Shown piece by piece: positions 1 to 7,829 of a DNA stretch of 56,561 nt. The position numbers were made by a program, and so were the translations under genes. How positions within the stretch are numbered: the stretch's first letter is position 1; every line of letters begins with the position of its first letter. Source of the stretch: Fuchsiella alkaliacetigena (lineage in GTDB: Bacteria; Bacillota; Halanaerobiia; Halobacteroidales; Acetohalobiaceae); contig NZ_JALKBZ010000015.1 of assembly GCF_023227765.1 (NCBI RefSeq), forward strand, positions 1 to 56,561. Reading direction: 5' to 3'. The notes under the pieces were generated by a model. The model did not search any database, had not been told where the DNA came from, and was given only the letters and a program-made list of their open reading frames with translations.

Positions 1-93
1 TTAGAGCTGTTAAGTCACTAATTTAATTTATCGAAAGAGGAGTCAAAAACTTTTACCTATAAAAACTTGACACAATCGGGTAACTAAGCCTAT

Positions 94-122
94 TTGAAAT
101 TACGCAATATTTATGTTAAAAT
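94..122 (+). promoter_or_regulatory. Candidate sigma-A promoter for the tyrosine recombinase
   Basis: TTGAAA at 94-99 and TAAAAT at 117-122 are separated by 17 bases, a good housekeeping promoter. Transcription would start near 129-135, which makes a TTG start at 134 unlikely and supports the GTG start at 170. A second TTGACA at 67-72 has only a poor -10 partner. Confidence 0.5.
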
Positions 123-169
123 GACAATATACGTTGCGTTATTTTGAGCTTGAAAAAGGGGGAAGAGCT

Positions 170-766
170 GTGGCAAAAGTTGAACCGATTAGGAACAAAA
201 GAAAGATAAAGCAGATCGTTAATCAATTAGCTGGAGCTGAAAAGTGGAGAGACTATGGTTTATTTATATTAGGAATTAATTTTGGTTTGAGAGTTGGTGA
301 TCTATTAAAACTGCAAGTGAAAGATGTTATAGATTCCAATGGTGATATCAAAGATGAGTTTGAGATACAAGAGGAGAAGACAGGTAAGTTTAACAGTATC
401 ACTATTAATAAATCTGCTCGGGAGTGTTTAGAGCTACTATTTGAAAAGTCACCTATCGGTGATGAAAAGGAAGACTACTTAATTTATAATACCCGCACCT
501 TTCCAATAGGAGAAAAGTCCATCAGTAGAAGTCAGGCTTATAGAATAGTAAAGAGGATCTGCCAGTCAGTAGGACTAAACGACTTGAGGGTAGGGACTCA
601 CACTTTAAGAAAGACCTTTGGCTACCATTCCTGGAAAAATGGAATTAGCATTGAGGCTCTTCAGGAAAAGTTTAAGCATAGGTCTACGGAAACTACTAGA
701 AAGTATCTAGGAATTGAAAAGAAGGATGTAGTAGCTACTTATAATGCTCTGGATGATTTATTTTAA
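170..766 (+). CDS. Short tyrosine recombinase / phage-type integrase
   Basis: Site-specific DNA strand-exchange enzyme of the tyrosine recombinase family, 198 residues. Visible catalytic positions are Arg41 (GLRVGD), Lys70 (EEKTGK), His144 and Arg147 (HTLRKT), His170 (KHRST) and the nucleophile Tyr179 (TRKYLG), so the catalytic set is complete. The protein is essentially only the catalytic domain; the usual N-terminal arm- and core-binding domains are missing or very short, so it belongs with the small stand-alone integrase-like proteins common in Firmicutes. I chose GTG 170 because a strong AAGGGGGA ribosome site lies just upstream and the promoter would begin transcription around 130. Its substrate is unknown; no attachment site was recognised. 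It sits beside an Rpn-like gene and IS remnants, in a plastic region. Confidence 0.9.
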   Translation: MAKVEPIRNKRKIKQIVNQLAGAEKWRDYGLFILGINFGLRVGDLLKLQVKDVIDSNGDIKDEFEIQEEKTGKFNSITINKSARECLELLFEKSPIGDEKEDYLIYNTRTFPIGEKSISRSQAYRIVKRICQSVGLNDLRVGTHTLRKTFGYHSWKNGISIEALQEKFKHRSTETTRKYLGIEKKDVVATYNALDDLF

Positions 767-829
767 GTAAAAACTATGGTATAATTATAATATAGCCAAC
801 AATAACTTAATCAGGGAAGTGTTACAGGT

Positions 830-1765
830 ATGTCAAAAGAAAAGACTAAAGATAATATATTTAGAAAACTGTTTAGCGATAAGGATCTATTTAAGATGTT
901 TTTAGATGATTTTATTGATAGAGATTGGGTTTCTGAAATAGATAAAGACGATATTGAGGTATTGCCTACAGAATACATTGATCTAATAGGGGCTAACAGA
1001 GAAAATGATATAGTTTATAGAATAAAGTTAGATGACGAAGAGGCATTTGTCTTTATAATGCTCGAACATCAATCAAAGACCGATTTTTTGATGCCCTTTA
1101 GACTGCTAGAATACATGACTAGATTATGGAGAGTATATATTGACGAAAACGCTGATGAAAGCGAAAATAAGCCTTTTAAATTACCTCCAATATTGCCAAT
1201 AGTCTTTTATGATGGCGAAGGCAATTGGACAGCAGAAATTGAATTTAAAGATAAGGTTAAACATTACGAGATTTTTAAACAGCACATTCCTAACTTCAGC
1301 TATAAGCCTATAGTTTTAAATAATATCACTATAGAAGAATTAATAGAAAAAGGCAATGCAATATCTTTAATCTTAGCTATGGATAAAATTAAGACTGTAG
1401 AAGATCTAAAAGTAATAAAGCAACTCAAAGAAGAGTATTGGGAAGCACTAAAGGAAAGCTTAAAGCACAGTAATATATTAGAGAATGTTGCTTTGGCTAT
1501 TAAGCACTTATTGTTAAAGGTTAATGTTCCTGAAGATGAAATTGAAGAAGTATTAAAAGTCTTCAAAGAAGGGAAGGTGAGAACTATGTTCCAGATGATC
1601 GAGGAATATGATGTTCAAAAGGTAAGATCTGAGGAAAAAGCAAAAGCAAAAAAAGAAATAGCTCAAAAAATGTTAAGAAAAGGTATAGATGTTCCAGATA
1701 TAATTGATATTACTGGCTTAGATAAAGAAAAAATTGAAGAAATAAAAAAAGAGATAGGGCAGTAA
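830..1765 (+). CDS. Rpn/YhgA-like PD-(D/E)XK nuclease-family protein
   Basis: Member of the Rpn (recombination-promoting nuclease, formerly Transposase_31/YhgA-like) family, 311 residues. The N-terminal half holds the nuclease-like core: ...ANRENDIVYR with Asp60, then FIMLEHQSK with Glu79 and Gln81, matching the D...ExQ pattern of this PD-(D/E)XK subgroup. The C-terminal third is charged and helical with a run of Lys/Glu (about residues 265-311) ending in a small helix-turn-helix-like segment. In E. coli such proteins are DNA endonucleases that raise RecA-independent recombination; that role here is inferred. A -10-like TATAAT lies just upstream and a hairpin follows the stop. These genes often spread horizontally, in keeping with the recombinase before it and the decayed remnant after it. 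Confidence 0.88.
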   Translation: MSKEKTKDNIFRKLFSDKDLFKMFLDDFIDRDWVSEIDKDDIEVLPTEYIDLIGANRENDIVYRIKLDDEEAFVFIMLEHQSKTDFLMPFRLLEYMTRLWRVYIDENADESENKPFKLPPILPIVFYDGEGNWTAEIEFKDKVKHYEIFKQHIPNFSYKPIVLNNITIEELIEKGNAISLILAMDKIKTVEDLKVIKQLKEEYWEALKESLKHSNILENVALAIKHLLLKVNVPEDEIEEVLKVFKEGKVRTMFQMIEEYDVQKVRSEEKAKAKKEIAQKMLRKGIDVPDIIDITGLDKEKIEEIKKEIGQ

Positions 1766-1769
1766 ATTA

Positions 1770-1800
1770 AAACTCTGGTTAACAGCTAGAGTTTATTATT
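1770..1800 (+). terminator. Weak intrinsic terminator after the Rpn-like gene
   Basis: AAACTCT (1770-1776) pairs with AGAGTTT (1788-1794) around an 11-base loop, followed by ATTATT. The stem is short and the U-tract is poor, so efficiency is doubtful. Confidence 0.45.
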
Positions 1801-1802
1801 GC

Positions 1803-2179
1803 AATTAAAGAGGGAGAAATTAGAGCAGACTAAAAGCGACTGGATGAAGAGATCAACAAAGCTATTGAAGTCCATAACTTGAAGCTGTTTATGATAAGAT
1901 TAACTTGCCAATGTAATATCTTCAATCTTCTATTTAGATCAGAAAGGTGAAGTAGACGTACTACAAAGGCTCAAGGATTTAGTTGATGTTATGAAAAATA
2001 TGAGCGAAGAAGAATTCACTTCAATAAAGAGATGGCTTATCAATATATCAGCTCCACTTCTGCCAGCAGGAAAGAAAGAAGAGTTAGAGAGAATCATTGA
2101 AGAATCAAAACCTTGGGAGGTGGAAAAGATGATTAGTAATTTTGCTAAAGATATTAATAAGCTCTATCTGATTAAATAG
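1803..2179 (+). pseudogene. Decayed protein remnant (frameshifted), possibly Rpn-related
   Basis: Two open segments in different frames cover this stretch. The first reads around EEINKAIEVHNL (about 1845-1885) and is interrupted by a stop and a shift. The second opens near 1917 and runs through YLDQKGEVDVLQRLKDLVDV to a stop at 2177-2179, a charged helical sequence like the C-terminal part of Rpn-type proteins. The only full ORF (ATG 1991, 62 residues) lacks a ribosome site. Its stop codon lies inside the IS3-like end described next, so the gene appears cut by an insertion and then decayed. A real 62-residue product cannot be ruled out. Confidence 0.5.
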
Positions 2180-2227
2180 TTATTTTATACACTTTAACTT
2201 AGTGTCTAGCAGACAGGGGGAAGGTCA
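2175..2227 (-). mobile_element. IS3-family terminal remnant, copy A
   Basis: Read on the minus strand from 2227 this begins TGACCTTCCCCCTG, continues with GCTAGACACTAAG and ends with an AACTATT, the look of an IS3-group left end (TGA start, run of C, GACAC motif). It matches 2906-2959 over about 50 bases with only a few differences (three in the outer 43). No transposase remains attached, so it is a solo end. It supplies the stop codon of the remnant at 1803-2179. Identification rests on resemblance to IS3-type ends and on copy B, which does carry a transposase start. Confidence 0.6.
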
Positions 2228-2286
2228 GGTTTAAGTGTTTTAAAGTTAGAGTTGGCTTAGGTAAAACTCAAAGGAGAGATGCATTA

Positions 2287-2826
2287 ATGAATATTTTGGT
2301 TGAATCTTCATTTTCAGATAGGGTAGAAGAACAGATATTGAAAAACAATTGGGAAATGTACGACTTCATCAACAAGCAATTTAGAGAAAGGATACCTCCA
2401 AAGCACTTTTATAAGCTAAACTTGAAGATTAAAGAGCTTGAAGGAAAGCTAGAGCGGAAGTCTCTAGAGGTTAATGGTGAATTAGATGAAGATGAATTTA
2501 TAGCCAGAACAAAACTAAGTGAAGATCCCGAAGATCCTTATGATTGCGAAGTAATGCTCAACTATTTTGATATCAAAAGAGAATATAATAAAAAAACTAG
2601 TTTTATTAATATGCTAATTCAAGAAGGCAAAATAAACTCTATTAAGGATACTTATTATTTTCTTCTATTTCATGAACTAGGTCACGTTATTACTTTTTAT
2701 AATAACTTTGATAATTATTTAGAGGTTATCAATGGAGAAAGAGAGTATATTTTTGACGACGAAAACTTTGGAGAGTTTAAGGCTTGTAAGATATCAGAGG
2801 AGCTATTGTTTGATTGGCAGAATTAA
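2287..2826 (+). CDS. Unknown protein with HELGH zinc-peptidase-like motif
   Basis: A 179-residue soluble protein that I do not recognise. It has no signal peptide or membrane segment. A clear metallopeptidase-type HExxH signature, FHELGHVITFY, lies at residues 129-133, and Glu163 (GEFKA) about 30 residues later is a plausible third zinc ligand as in gluzincins and the ImmA/IrrE-like group, so a zinc hydrolase role is possible. The preceding 128 residues are charged and helical. The start ATG is preceded by AAAGGAGAGA. The gene lies exactly between two IS3-type end remnants, and its stop codon nearly abuts the truncated transposase on the other strand, so it probably arrived or was exposed by IS-driven rearrangement. 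Chemistry and target are not assignable. Confidence 0.7.
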   Translation: MNILVESSFSDRVEEQILKNNWEMYDFINKQFRERIPPKHFYKLNLKIKELEGKLERKSLEVNGELDEDEFIARTKLSEDPEDPYDCEVMLNYFDIKREYNKKTSFINMLIQEGKINSIKDTYYFLLFHELGHVITFYNNFDNYLEVINGEREYIFDDENFGEFKACKISEELLFDWQN

Positions 2827-2828
2827 AG

Positions 2829-2959
2829 TTTAGTTTAATTGTTTCAATTTTAAACTGTTCATCATAGGTTCTTCTTGATTTGGTCACGGTTATTTCCCCC
2901 TTGTGGAATAGTTATATTATACACCTTAACTTAGTATCTAGCAAACAGGGGGAAGGTCA
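2829..2959 (-). mobile_element. Truncated IS3-family element: left end plus first codons of orfA (copy B)
   Basis: On the minus strand, the end TGACCTTCCCCCTG starts at 2959; a promoter-like TATAAT stretch and a strong GGGGGA ribosome site (2896-2900) lead to a GTG at 2887. From there the reading is MTKSRRTYDEQFKIETIKL, a classic N-terminus of an IS3/IS911-type OrfA. After about 19-20 residues similarity stops where the neighbouring HELGH gene begins (about 2828), so the element was cut internally. The rest of orfA, orfB and the right end are absent from the window. Confidence 0.72.
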
Positions 2960-3099
2960 CTTGGATTCGGTAAGTAAACTATTTAGATTAAATTTAGCTT
3001 AGGTATTAGCAATATTAGAATATTAGTAGTTTAATTTTGATTAAAATTAGATTTTAAACTAGATAAATTAAAGCTTTAAATTTACTTGCCGAATTGAAG
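2960..3099. repeat. AT-rich palindromic intergenic element
   Basis: The left arm at 2960-2984 (containing ATTCGGTAAGTAAAC) is mirrored by the right arm at 3078-3099 (containing TTTACTTGCCGAAT), enclosing about 90 bases of AT-rich DNA with further partial dyads. It begins exactly at the outer tip of IS remnant B. It looks like a miniature inverted-repeat element or hairpin; no copy elsewhere in the window. Confidence 0.45.
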
Positions 3100-3105
3100 T
3101 TAATA

Positions 3106-3345
3106 ACTAAGTTCAAAGTCAAGATCAAGGGCGGTTTGACGCAGACTAAAATCTGACTAAGTTCTGACTAGACCTTAAAGTCCTTTAGTTCTTTAATTCT
3201 TTTAAGGTTTTATGTTTTAGTCAGATTTTGTTCGAACTTAGTCACCCCAAGAGTACTTCCTCAGGGATTATCATCCCTTCAGGGCGCAGCGTCTAACAGA
3301 ACTTGAACTTTATTTATCCTCTATCCTCTATCCTCTGTAAAAACA
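3106..3345. repeat. Mosaic intergenic repeat, copy 1
   Basis: This gene-free stretch contains a 29-base string at 3142-3170 that recurs identically at 46244-46272. A partial inverted counterpart lies near 3216-3245 (TTAGTCAGATTTTG and GAACTTAGTCA). Near 3315-3336 there are three tandem copies of the 7-mer TATCCTC after GAACTTTATT, which also recur, on the opposite strand, at about 46192-46220. No ORF or RNA gene is apparent. Confidence 0.6.
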
Positions 3346-3353
3346 TCTTCTTC

Positions 3354-3785
3354 CTATCTTTCTTGTTCCACTCTCTTTTCAAAGTTCTTTAAATGTTTTT
3401 GGTCTTCATTCATAATTTGCTTTACAAGCTGCTGGCTTTTCGAGTCGAGCTCATCGATACGGTCTTCATAGGCATGAACTCCTTTATCTTCGCCGTTATA
3501 GACCTGTTTGATTATATGTTTGGGCCCGCGCAGGGAGTTTATTATTGACTTTATCTTTGCCATCACCTTTGCTGTATCCATATCTGCTTTTGGAGTACCA
3601 CCTAACTCTTTTATTCTATTTTTTAATTGCTGAGCATGTCTTCTATGGTCTTTGGCAAATCTTGCAAACATATCGGCTACCTGAGCATCCTGCTGGAGAT
3701 TCTTTGTTTTGTGGTAGATATGTGCTGCCATATTTTCTCCCTTCAGAAGCTCATTTAATTTTTCGATAGACTTTTCTTTAGTCAT
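3354..3785 (-). CDS. Ferritin-like DUF2383 family protein
   Basis: A 143-residue all-helical protein matching the ferritin-like DUF2383 family. A four-helix bundle pattern is visible, with acid and histidine positions that could bind metal: ENMAAHIYH (about residues 17-25), FAKDHRRHAQQL (about 43-54), GEDKGVHAYEDRID (about 98-111) and NEDQKHLKNFE (about 126-136). Function is not established for the family; relatives occur in sporulating and stress contexts. No signal peptide. The start ATG is preceded by AGGAGGC. It lies downstream of, and in the same direction as, the LysM gene but separated from it by a strong terminator, so it is probably its own transcription unit. Confidence 0.75.
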   Translation of the reverse strand: MTKEKSIEKLNELLKGENMAAHIYHKTKNLQQDAQVADMFARFAKDHRRHAQQLKNRIKELGGTPKADMDTAKVMAKIKSIINSLRGPKHIIKQVYNGEDKGVHAYEDRIDELDSKSQQLVKQIMNEDQKHLKNFEKRVEQER

Positions 3786-3925
3786 AGATTTAGCCTCCTA
3801 TGTGAAATTATTAGAGATTAGATAATTAGTTACTAGTTTTTCCAGTAATATTATCAATATTCATCTTTAATAATTCCATTCAAACTATTATTTTGCTACT
3901 CTTTAAAAGAATATAAGAAAATAAT

Positions 3926-3951
3926 AGGAGGGCCAGATATCTGGCCCTCCT
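3926..3951 (-). terminator. Intrinsic terminator after the LysM gene
   Basis: A perfect 26-base palindrome (AGGAGGGCCAGAT and its complement) followed on the minus strand by TATTATTTTCTTAT. It ends the LysM transcription unit before the DUF2383 gene. Confidence 0.8.
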
Positions 3952-3959
3952 GCTTTACT

Positions 3960-4583
3960 TTAAAAATTAGTTATCCAGCCGCTTTGATTAGTAGACAGTT
4001 CTTCTGCTAATAAGGTTCTAGCAGTTGTACTGGTCTGGGGTGAAGTATTGATTAATTTAAGCTCAGTGTGTCTTAAGGTATTGGCAGCGATAGGTCTAAA
4101 GTCATTGCTTAAACCATAAATAGTGAGGTTTATTTCAGGTATTCTGGGTACTTCTATAACCACTTCATAGAAGAAGGCCCAAATATCAAATGCAAACTGG
4201 AATAAGCAGCCTGATGGAATAGTAATTTCAATAAAGTCAGCCACAGCTTTAGGACAGAAGTCTTTGTTGATTAACCAGATTCTAGCATTTATTTCTGTGG
4301 CGCTTTGATTCTGTATAATTACCCCCACAAATGACTGTTCTGCGGGATCAATAGCTAAGGGCCCTGTAGTATAGAGTAGCGGCTGTTCAGGAACACAGAG
4401 TACATCTCCGGGAAAGATTATATCTGGGTCAGTTATATGTGGATTAGCATTGATAAGAGCTTGAAGTGCTATATTAAACTGTTGGGCTATTAAAAACATG
4501 GTATCGTCTTCTTGGACAGTATAGCGTTCTTGAAATCCTGGTGGACAGCTTTCGGGAACTCTATTTGCTTGCTTATTACTCAA
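3960..4583 (-). CDS. LysM-domain protein, possible spore or cell-surface component
   Basis: A 207-residue protein with one LysM peptidoglycan/chitin-binding domain at about residues 14-68 (RYTVQEDDTMFLIAQQFN ... PGDVLCVP). No signal peptide or membrane segment precedes it, which is typical of LysM proteins placed on spores (SafA-like) and not of exported hydrolases. The C-terminal 135 residues are beta-rich and unrecognised, with several aromatic residues (FAFDIWAFFYE). ATG 4583 has AGGAGGAAAAG upstream. A small hypothetical gene lies upstream on the same strand. Role in the coat or envelope is inference from architecture only. Confidence 0.8.
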   Translation of the reverse strand: MSNKQANRVPESCPPGFQERYTVQEDDTMFLIAQQFNIALQALINANPHITDPDIIFPGDVLCVPEQPLLYTTGPLAIDPAEQSFVGVIIQNQSATEINARIWLINKDFCPKAVADFIEITIPSGCLFQFAFDIWAFFYEVVIEVPRIPEINLTIYGLSNDFRPIAANTLRHTELKLINTSPQTSTTARTLLAEELSTNQSGWITNF

Positions 4584-4670
4584 TTTCTTTTCCTCCTCTT
4601 AATATTTATTATGATAATTCATTGTATGTATTTGAAGGTAATTTTGATAATTGAATAGTTTTGATGTTTT

Positions 4671-4916
4671 TTATTTACACATTATCGGTTGAGAAAATAA
4701 TAGCTCATTATAATTACCGTGATGCTCTTCAGTTGTAGTTGGTGTCTTTTCTACTTCAATGCGAACAAAAATATTATTTTGTTCTTGATAACTAGCTGAG
4801 CTTCCGGTTGCTGTTTTTGTTACTCCTTGTTCAGTTATAAATCTAATTTCATCTGCCGGATTATTTAACTCTACTCTAATTAAGCCTTGCTCTGCTTCAA
4901 TTTTGGTAAACTTCAA
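4671..4916 (-). CDS. Small hypothetical protein
   Basis: An 81-residue acidic protein, beta-strand rich (LIRVELNNP, IFVRIEVEKT), ending in HHGNYNELLFSQPIMCK. Not recognised. The only in-frame start is TTG 4916 with a poor ribosome site, which lowers confidence, but the amino-acid make-up is protein-like and the gene lies 87 bases upstream of the LysM gene in the same direction, so the two could be cotranscribed. A surface or spore-associated partner of the LysM protein is one guess; nothing in the sequence proves it. Confidence 0.45.
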   Translation of the reverse strand: MKFTKIEAEQGLIRVELNNPADEIRFITEQGVTKTATGSSASYQEQNNIFVRIEVEKTPTTTEEHHGNYNELLFSQPIMCK

Positions 4917-5052
4917 ACCTGTATTTAAAAGAGAACAGAAAAAACTACCTATGGTGTTATTTTGTTAGTTATTATATTTGATATTAGCTAAAAAGATCCT
5001 GTTCTAATAAAGATTAAGATGTTTTTTAAGTATAAAAAATCTGATTTTAGGC

Positions 5053-5077
5053 AGGAATGATTAATTTAATAGAGAAT
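5053..5077 (+). promoter_or_regulatory. SigH-like promoter before trmO-fmdE
   Basis: GGCAGGAATGAT followed by GAGAATAAA, with AGGA starting at 5053 and GAAT at 5074. It fits the SigH pattern (AGGA...GAAT), and the 21-base offset from AGG to GAAT recurs at four other promoters in this window. Confidence 0.5.
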
Positions 5078-5149
5078 AAATTATAATAGAGTGTTACAGA
5101 TAGATATAAAGTGTTACTTATATTTATAATCTAAGGGGGAGAACTTAAA

Positions 5150-6253
5150 ATGCTTAAAATTGAGAGTATAGGAGTAGTTAAGAGTAAGTTTAAAGAATCG
5201 GCTGATCCAGCAGAAATGCGAAAGCATGAAAGTACAATAGAGATTAAGCCAGAATATGAGGAAGGTCTTTATAGAATTGAAGAAAGTGATTATTTGCAGG
5301 TGATCTTTAACTTTCATCTTGCCGAAGGATATGAACTGAAGGCTGAAAGACGCTTTGGAGGAGTGAAAGGAGTCTTTGCTAGCAGGAGTCCTAAGAGACC
5401 ATCTCCGCTAGCCATTACTACTGTAGAACTGTTAGCGAGACAGGGTAACAAGTTAAAGGTAAAGGGCTTGGATGCTATAGATGGAACTCCAATTGTTGAT
5501 ATTAAGCCCTATGCTGCTGTAATGGATACTCCGCAAGAGAATGTATTTACTAGAGCAGAGTTAAAAGAAGATCCGCGAGCTGAGATTAAGCAGTTGATTG
5601 CCCAGGAAGATATTGAAGGGCTGCTTATTAAGTCTGGTGAGCTGCATGGACACTTCTGTCCTTTAGTGGGCTTAGGAGTTAAGGTTGGAGTTTATGCTTT
5701 AGATAAGCTGGGTATTGATTCGGATGGTATGGAAGAGGTATTAGCAATTATAGAAACTAATAGCTGCTTTAGTGATGGTGTACAGTACGCTACAGGCTGT
5801 TCTTTTGGTAATAATGCTTTGATATATAGGGATTATGGTAAAACAGCGGTGACTATAACTACTCGCGAGGGTAAAGCGATTAGATTTATTCTTAAAGAAG
5901 ATGAGGGGAGCTTTTTGGATAACTTATATCCAGAGGCGAGAGAGCTTTTTGAAAAGGTAGTAGTTAATAGAGAAGGTAGTGCTGAGGATAAGGCTAAGCT
6001 GAATGAAAAATGGAATCAGATTTCTTTTGAAATTATTGAGGAGCCTATTGAAGAGCTCTTCTATATCGAAGAGGATGTGGAAGTGGAGATTCCGGAGTAT
6101 GCTCCTATTTTTGAAGATAAGTTCTGTACTGAGTGTGGGGAGAAGATTATGGGCCCTAAGGCCGTAAATAAAGAAGATGGAGACTACTGTATTAGCTGCT
6201 CAGAAGAAAGCTACTTACAGCTTGATGGGCGCGGCTTAAACATAATTAAATAA
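5150..6253 (+). CDS. TrmO-like (UPF0066) methyltransferase domain fused to an FmdE domain
   Basis: A 367-residue two-domain protein. Residues 1-130 match TsaA/TrmO, the SAM-dependent beta-barrel enzyme that N6-methylates t6A37 in tRNA: GVFASRSPKRPSPLAIT and DGTPIVDIKPY are its signature loops. Residues 155-300 match the FmdE family (formylmethanofuran dehydrogenase subunit E-like): LHGHFCPLVGLG, then NSCFSDGVQYATGCSFGN with conserved cysteines. The C-terminus is a zinc ribbon, CTECGEK ... CISC. FmdE proteins occur in many bacteria that lack methanofuran, often beside metal or peptide-type transporters, and their role is unclear. The gene heads an operon with a complete ABC importer 22 bases downstream, so a cofactor- or metal-related task for the pair is plausible. 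Which RNA or small molecule is modified cannot be told. Confidence 0.88.
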   Translation: MLKIESIGVVKSKFKESADPAEMRKHESTIEIKPEYEEGLYRIEESDYLQVIFNFHLAEGYELKAERRFGGVKGVFASRSPKRPSPLAITTVELLARQGNKLKVKGLDAIDGTPIVDIKPYAAVMDTPQENVFTRAELKEDPRAEIKQLIAQEDIEGLLIKSGELHGHFCPLVGLGVKVGVYALDKLGIDSDGMEEVLAIIETNSCFSDGVQYATGCSFGNNALIYRDYGKTAVTITTREGKAIRFILKEDEGSFLDNLYPEARELFEKVVVNREGSAEDKAKLNEKWNQISFEIIEEPIEELFYIEEDVEVEIPEYAPIFEDKFCTECGEKIMGPKAVNKEDGDYCISCSEESYLQLDGRGLNIIK

Positions 6254-6275
6254 TTTATCAAAAGAGGGGTTAACA

Positions 6276-7829
6276 ATGAAGAAAAGCTTATCAATTATAT
6301 TAGTAGTAGTTTTGGTAGTTGGTATGGGAGCTTTTTTATCAGGTTGTGGTCAAGAAACTGAAGTGGAGATAGTTAGGATCGGTGATGAAAATGGAGACTG
6401 GGGTTATCCTACCCCCCATGGACATTATCTTAGAGGGCCCGGTTATTTACGAATGAGCTTTATCTTTGATACTTTAATTTGGAAGGATGAGAACGGTTTT
6501 GTTTCAGCCTTAGCCGAAGACTGGGAATATGATGAAGAAGAGAACTGCTTTATCTTTGAGTTGCGTGATGATGTAAGGTGGCATGATGGGGAGGACTTTA
6601 CTGCACAAGATGTAGCCTTTACTTTTGATTATCTACAAAAGCATCCTTATCCCTGGGCCAACCTAGACTCTGTAGAAAAGGTGGAGCTAATAGATGATTA
6701 TCAAGTTAAAGTCTATCTCAGTCAGGCCCATGCTCCTTTTTTAGAACGAGTAGCTGGAGTAATGCCTATTTTACCTGAACATATCTGGGCTGAGGTAGAA
6801 GAGCCGGCGGAGTTTACTGGTGAAGAGGCTGTGGTTGGTACGGGGCCTTACGAGCTATTAGAGTATGATCAAACTCAGGGCAGCTACCATTATGCAGCTA
6901 ATCAAAACTATTATGGTGGAGAGCCTATTGCTGAAGAACTAATGTTCGTAGAAAGCAGCAACCCTGAAATGGCACTTCAACGTGGTAATATAAATGCAGC
7001 TGGAGTAATGGCTGAAGCTATACCAGAGCTTGAACAACAGGGTTTTGAGTTAATAACTGGAAATCATTTTTGGGCGGCTAAGCTAATGATGAATCAGCAC
7101 CAAGAGCCTTTTGATCAACGAAAGTTTAGGCAGGCTTTAGCCTATGCAATTGATCGCGAAGAGTTAGTTGAGAGAGGATTAAGAGGTTATGGAATCGCAG
7201 GAAGTCAAGGGTTAATTGCGCCCGAAAGCAGATGGGCAGCCGAAGATTTACCTGAATATGCTTATAGTCCTGAAAAAGCTAAAGAATTAATTGAAGAGCT
7301 AGGCTATACTATGGAGGATGGAATCTATACTAAGGGTGATCAAAGGCTAGAATTTACTCTTCTAAGCTTTGAGGATAGGATTCCGGAGATTATTAAGCAG
7401 AATCTAGCCAAAGTAGGTATTGAAATTGAACTTAGAGTATTGGACACAGCTTCTTTAGATGCTCGAGTCGATGACTGGGACTTTGATTTAGCAATGAGCG
7501 GGCATGGAGCATTAGGAGGAGACCCGATGGTTCTTAATCAAATGATTTTAGATGATGATCCTAAGAGTGTTCGCTTTGAAGAAAATCAGGATTTGCTTGA
7601 TAAGCTAAATCAGCAGTTAAGAATAATGGATGAAGATAAGAGGTTAGAGATGGTAAAGGAGATTCAAAGTATTTATGCTGAAGAAATGCCGGCAGTAACA
7701 CTTTATTATCCAGAAGACTACTGGGCTATAGACGATACTATTGATTGGTTTTATACTGAAGGAGGAGTTGCCATAGGAATCCCTTTACCTCTAAATAAGT
7801 TATCATTGATTGAGAGGGATATTAATTAA
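6276..7829 (+). CDS. ABC importer substrate-binding lipoprotein, peptide/nickel (SBP family 5) type
   Basis: Extracytoplasmic solute-binding protein of the Opp/Dpp/Nik family, 517 residues. The N-terminus is a lipoprotein signal with lipobox LSGC (Cys about residue 24), so the mature protein is membrane-anchored. The family signature is visible: DTLIWKD, LAEDWEYD, FELRDDVRWHDGEDFTAQDV, VGTGPYELLEY, FRQALAYAIDREEL. The ligand is not predictable; members bind oligopeptides, Ni chelates, sugars or other chelates. The stop codon TAA directly abuts the ATG of the permease gene. Its operon partner is the TrmO-FmdE fusion, an unusual association that argues against a simple peptide-scavenging role. 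Confidence 0.93.
   Translation: MKKSLSIILVVVLVVGMGAFLSGCGQETEVEIVRIGDENGDWGYPTPHGHYLRGPGYLRMSFIFDTLIWKDENGFVSALAEDWEYDEEENCFIFELRDDVRWHDGEDFTAQDVAFTFDYLQKHPYPWANLDSVEKVELIDDYQVKVYLSQAHAPFLERVAGVMPILPEHIWAEVEEPAEFTGEEAVVGTGPYELLEYDQTQGSYHYAANQNYYGGEPIAEELMFVESSNPEMALQRGNINAAGVMAEAIPELEQQGFELITGNHFWAAKLMMNQHQEPFDQRKFRQALAYAIDREELVERGLRGYGIAGSQGLIAPESRWAAEDLPEYAYSPEKAKELIEELGYTMEDGIYTKGDQRLEFTLLSFEDRIPEIIKQNLAKVGIEIELRVLDTASLDARVDDWDFDLAMSGHGALGGDPMVLNQMILDDDPKSVRFEENQDLLDKLNQQLRIMDEDKRLEMVKEIQSIYAEEMPAVTLYYPEDYWAIDDTIDWFYTEGGVAIGIPLPLNKLSLIERDIN

Noticed and set aside
1300-1566. 88-codon ORF on the minus strand inside the Rpn-like gene
   Set aside because: It lies wholly inside a better supported gene and has no ribosome site.
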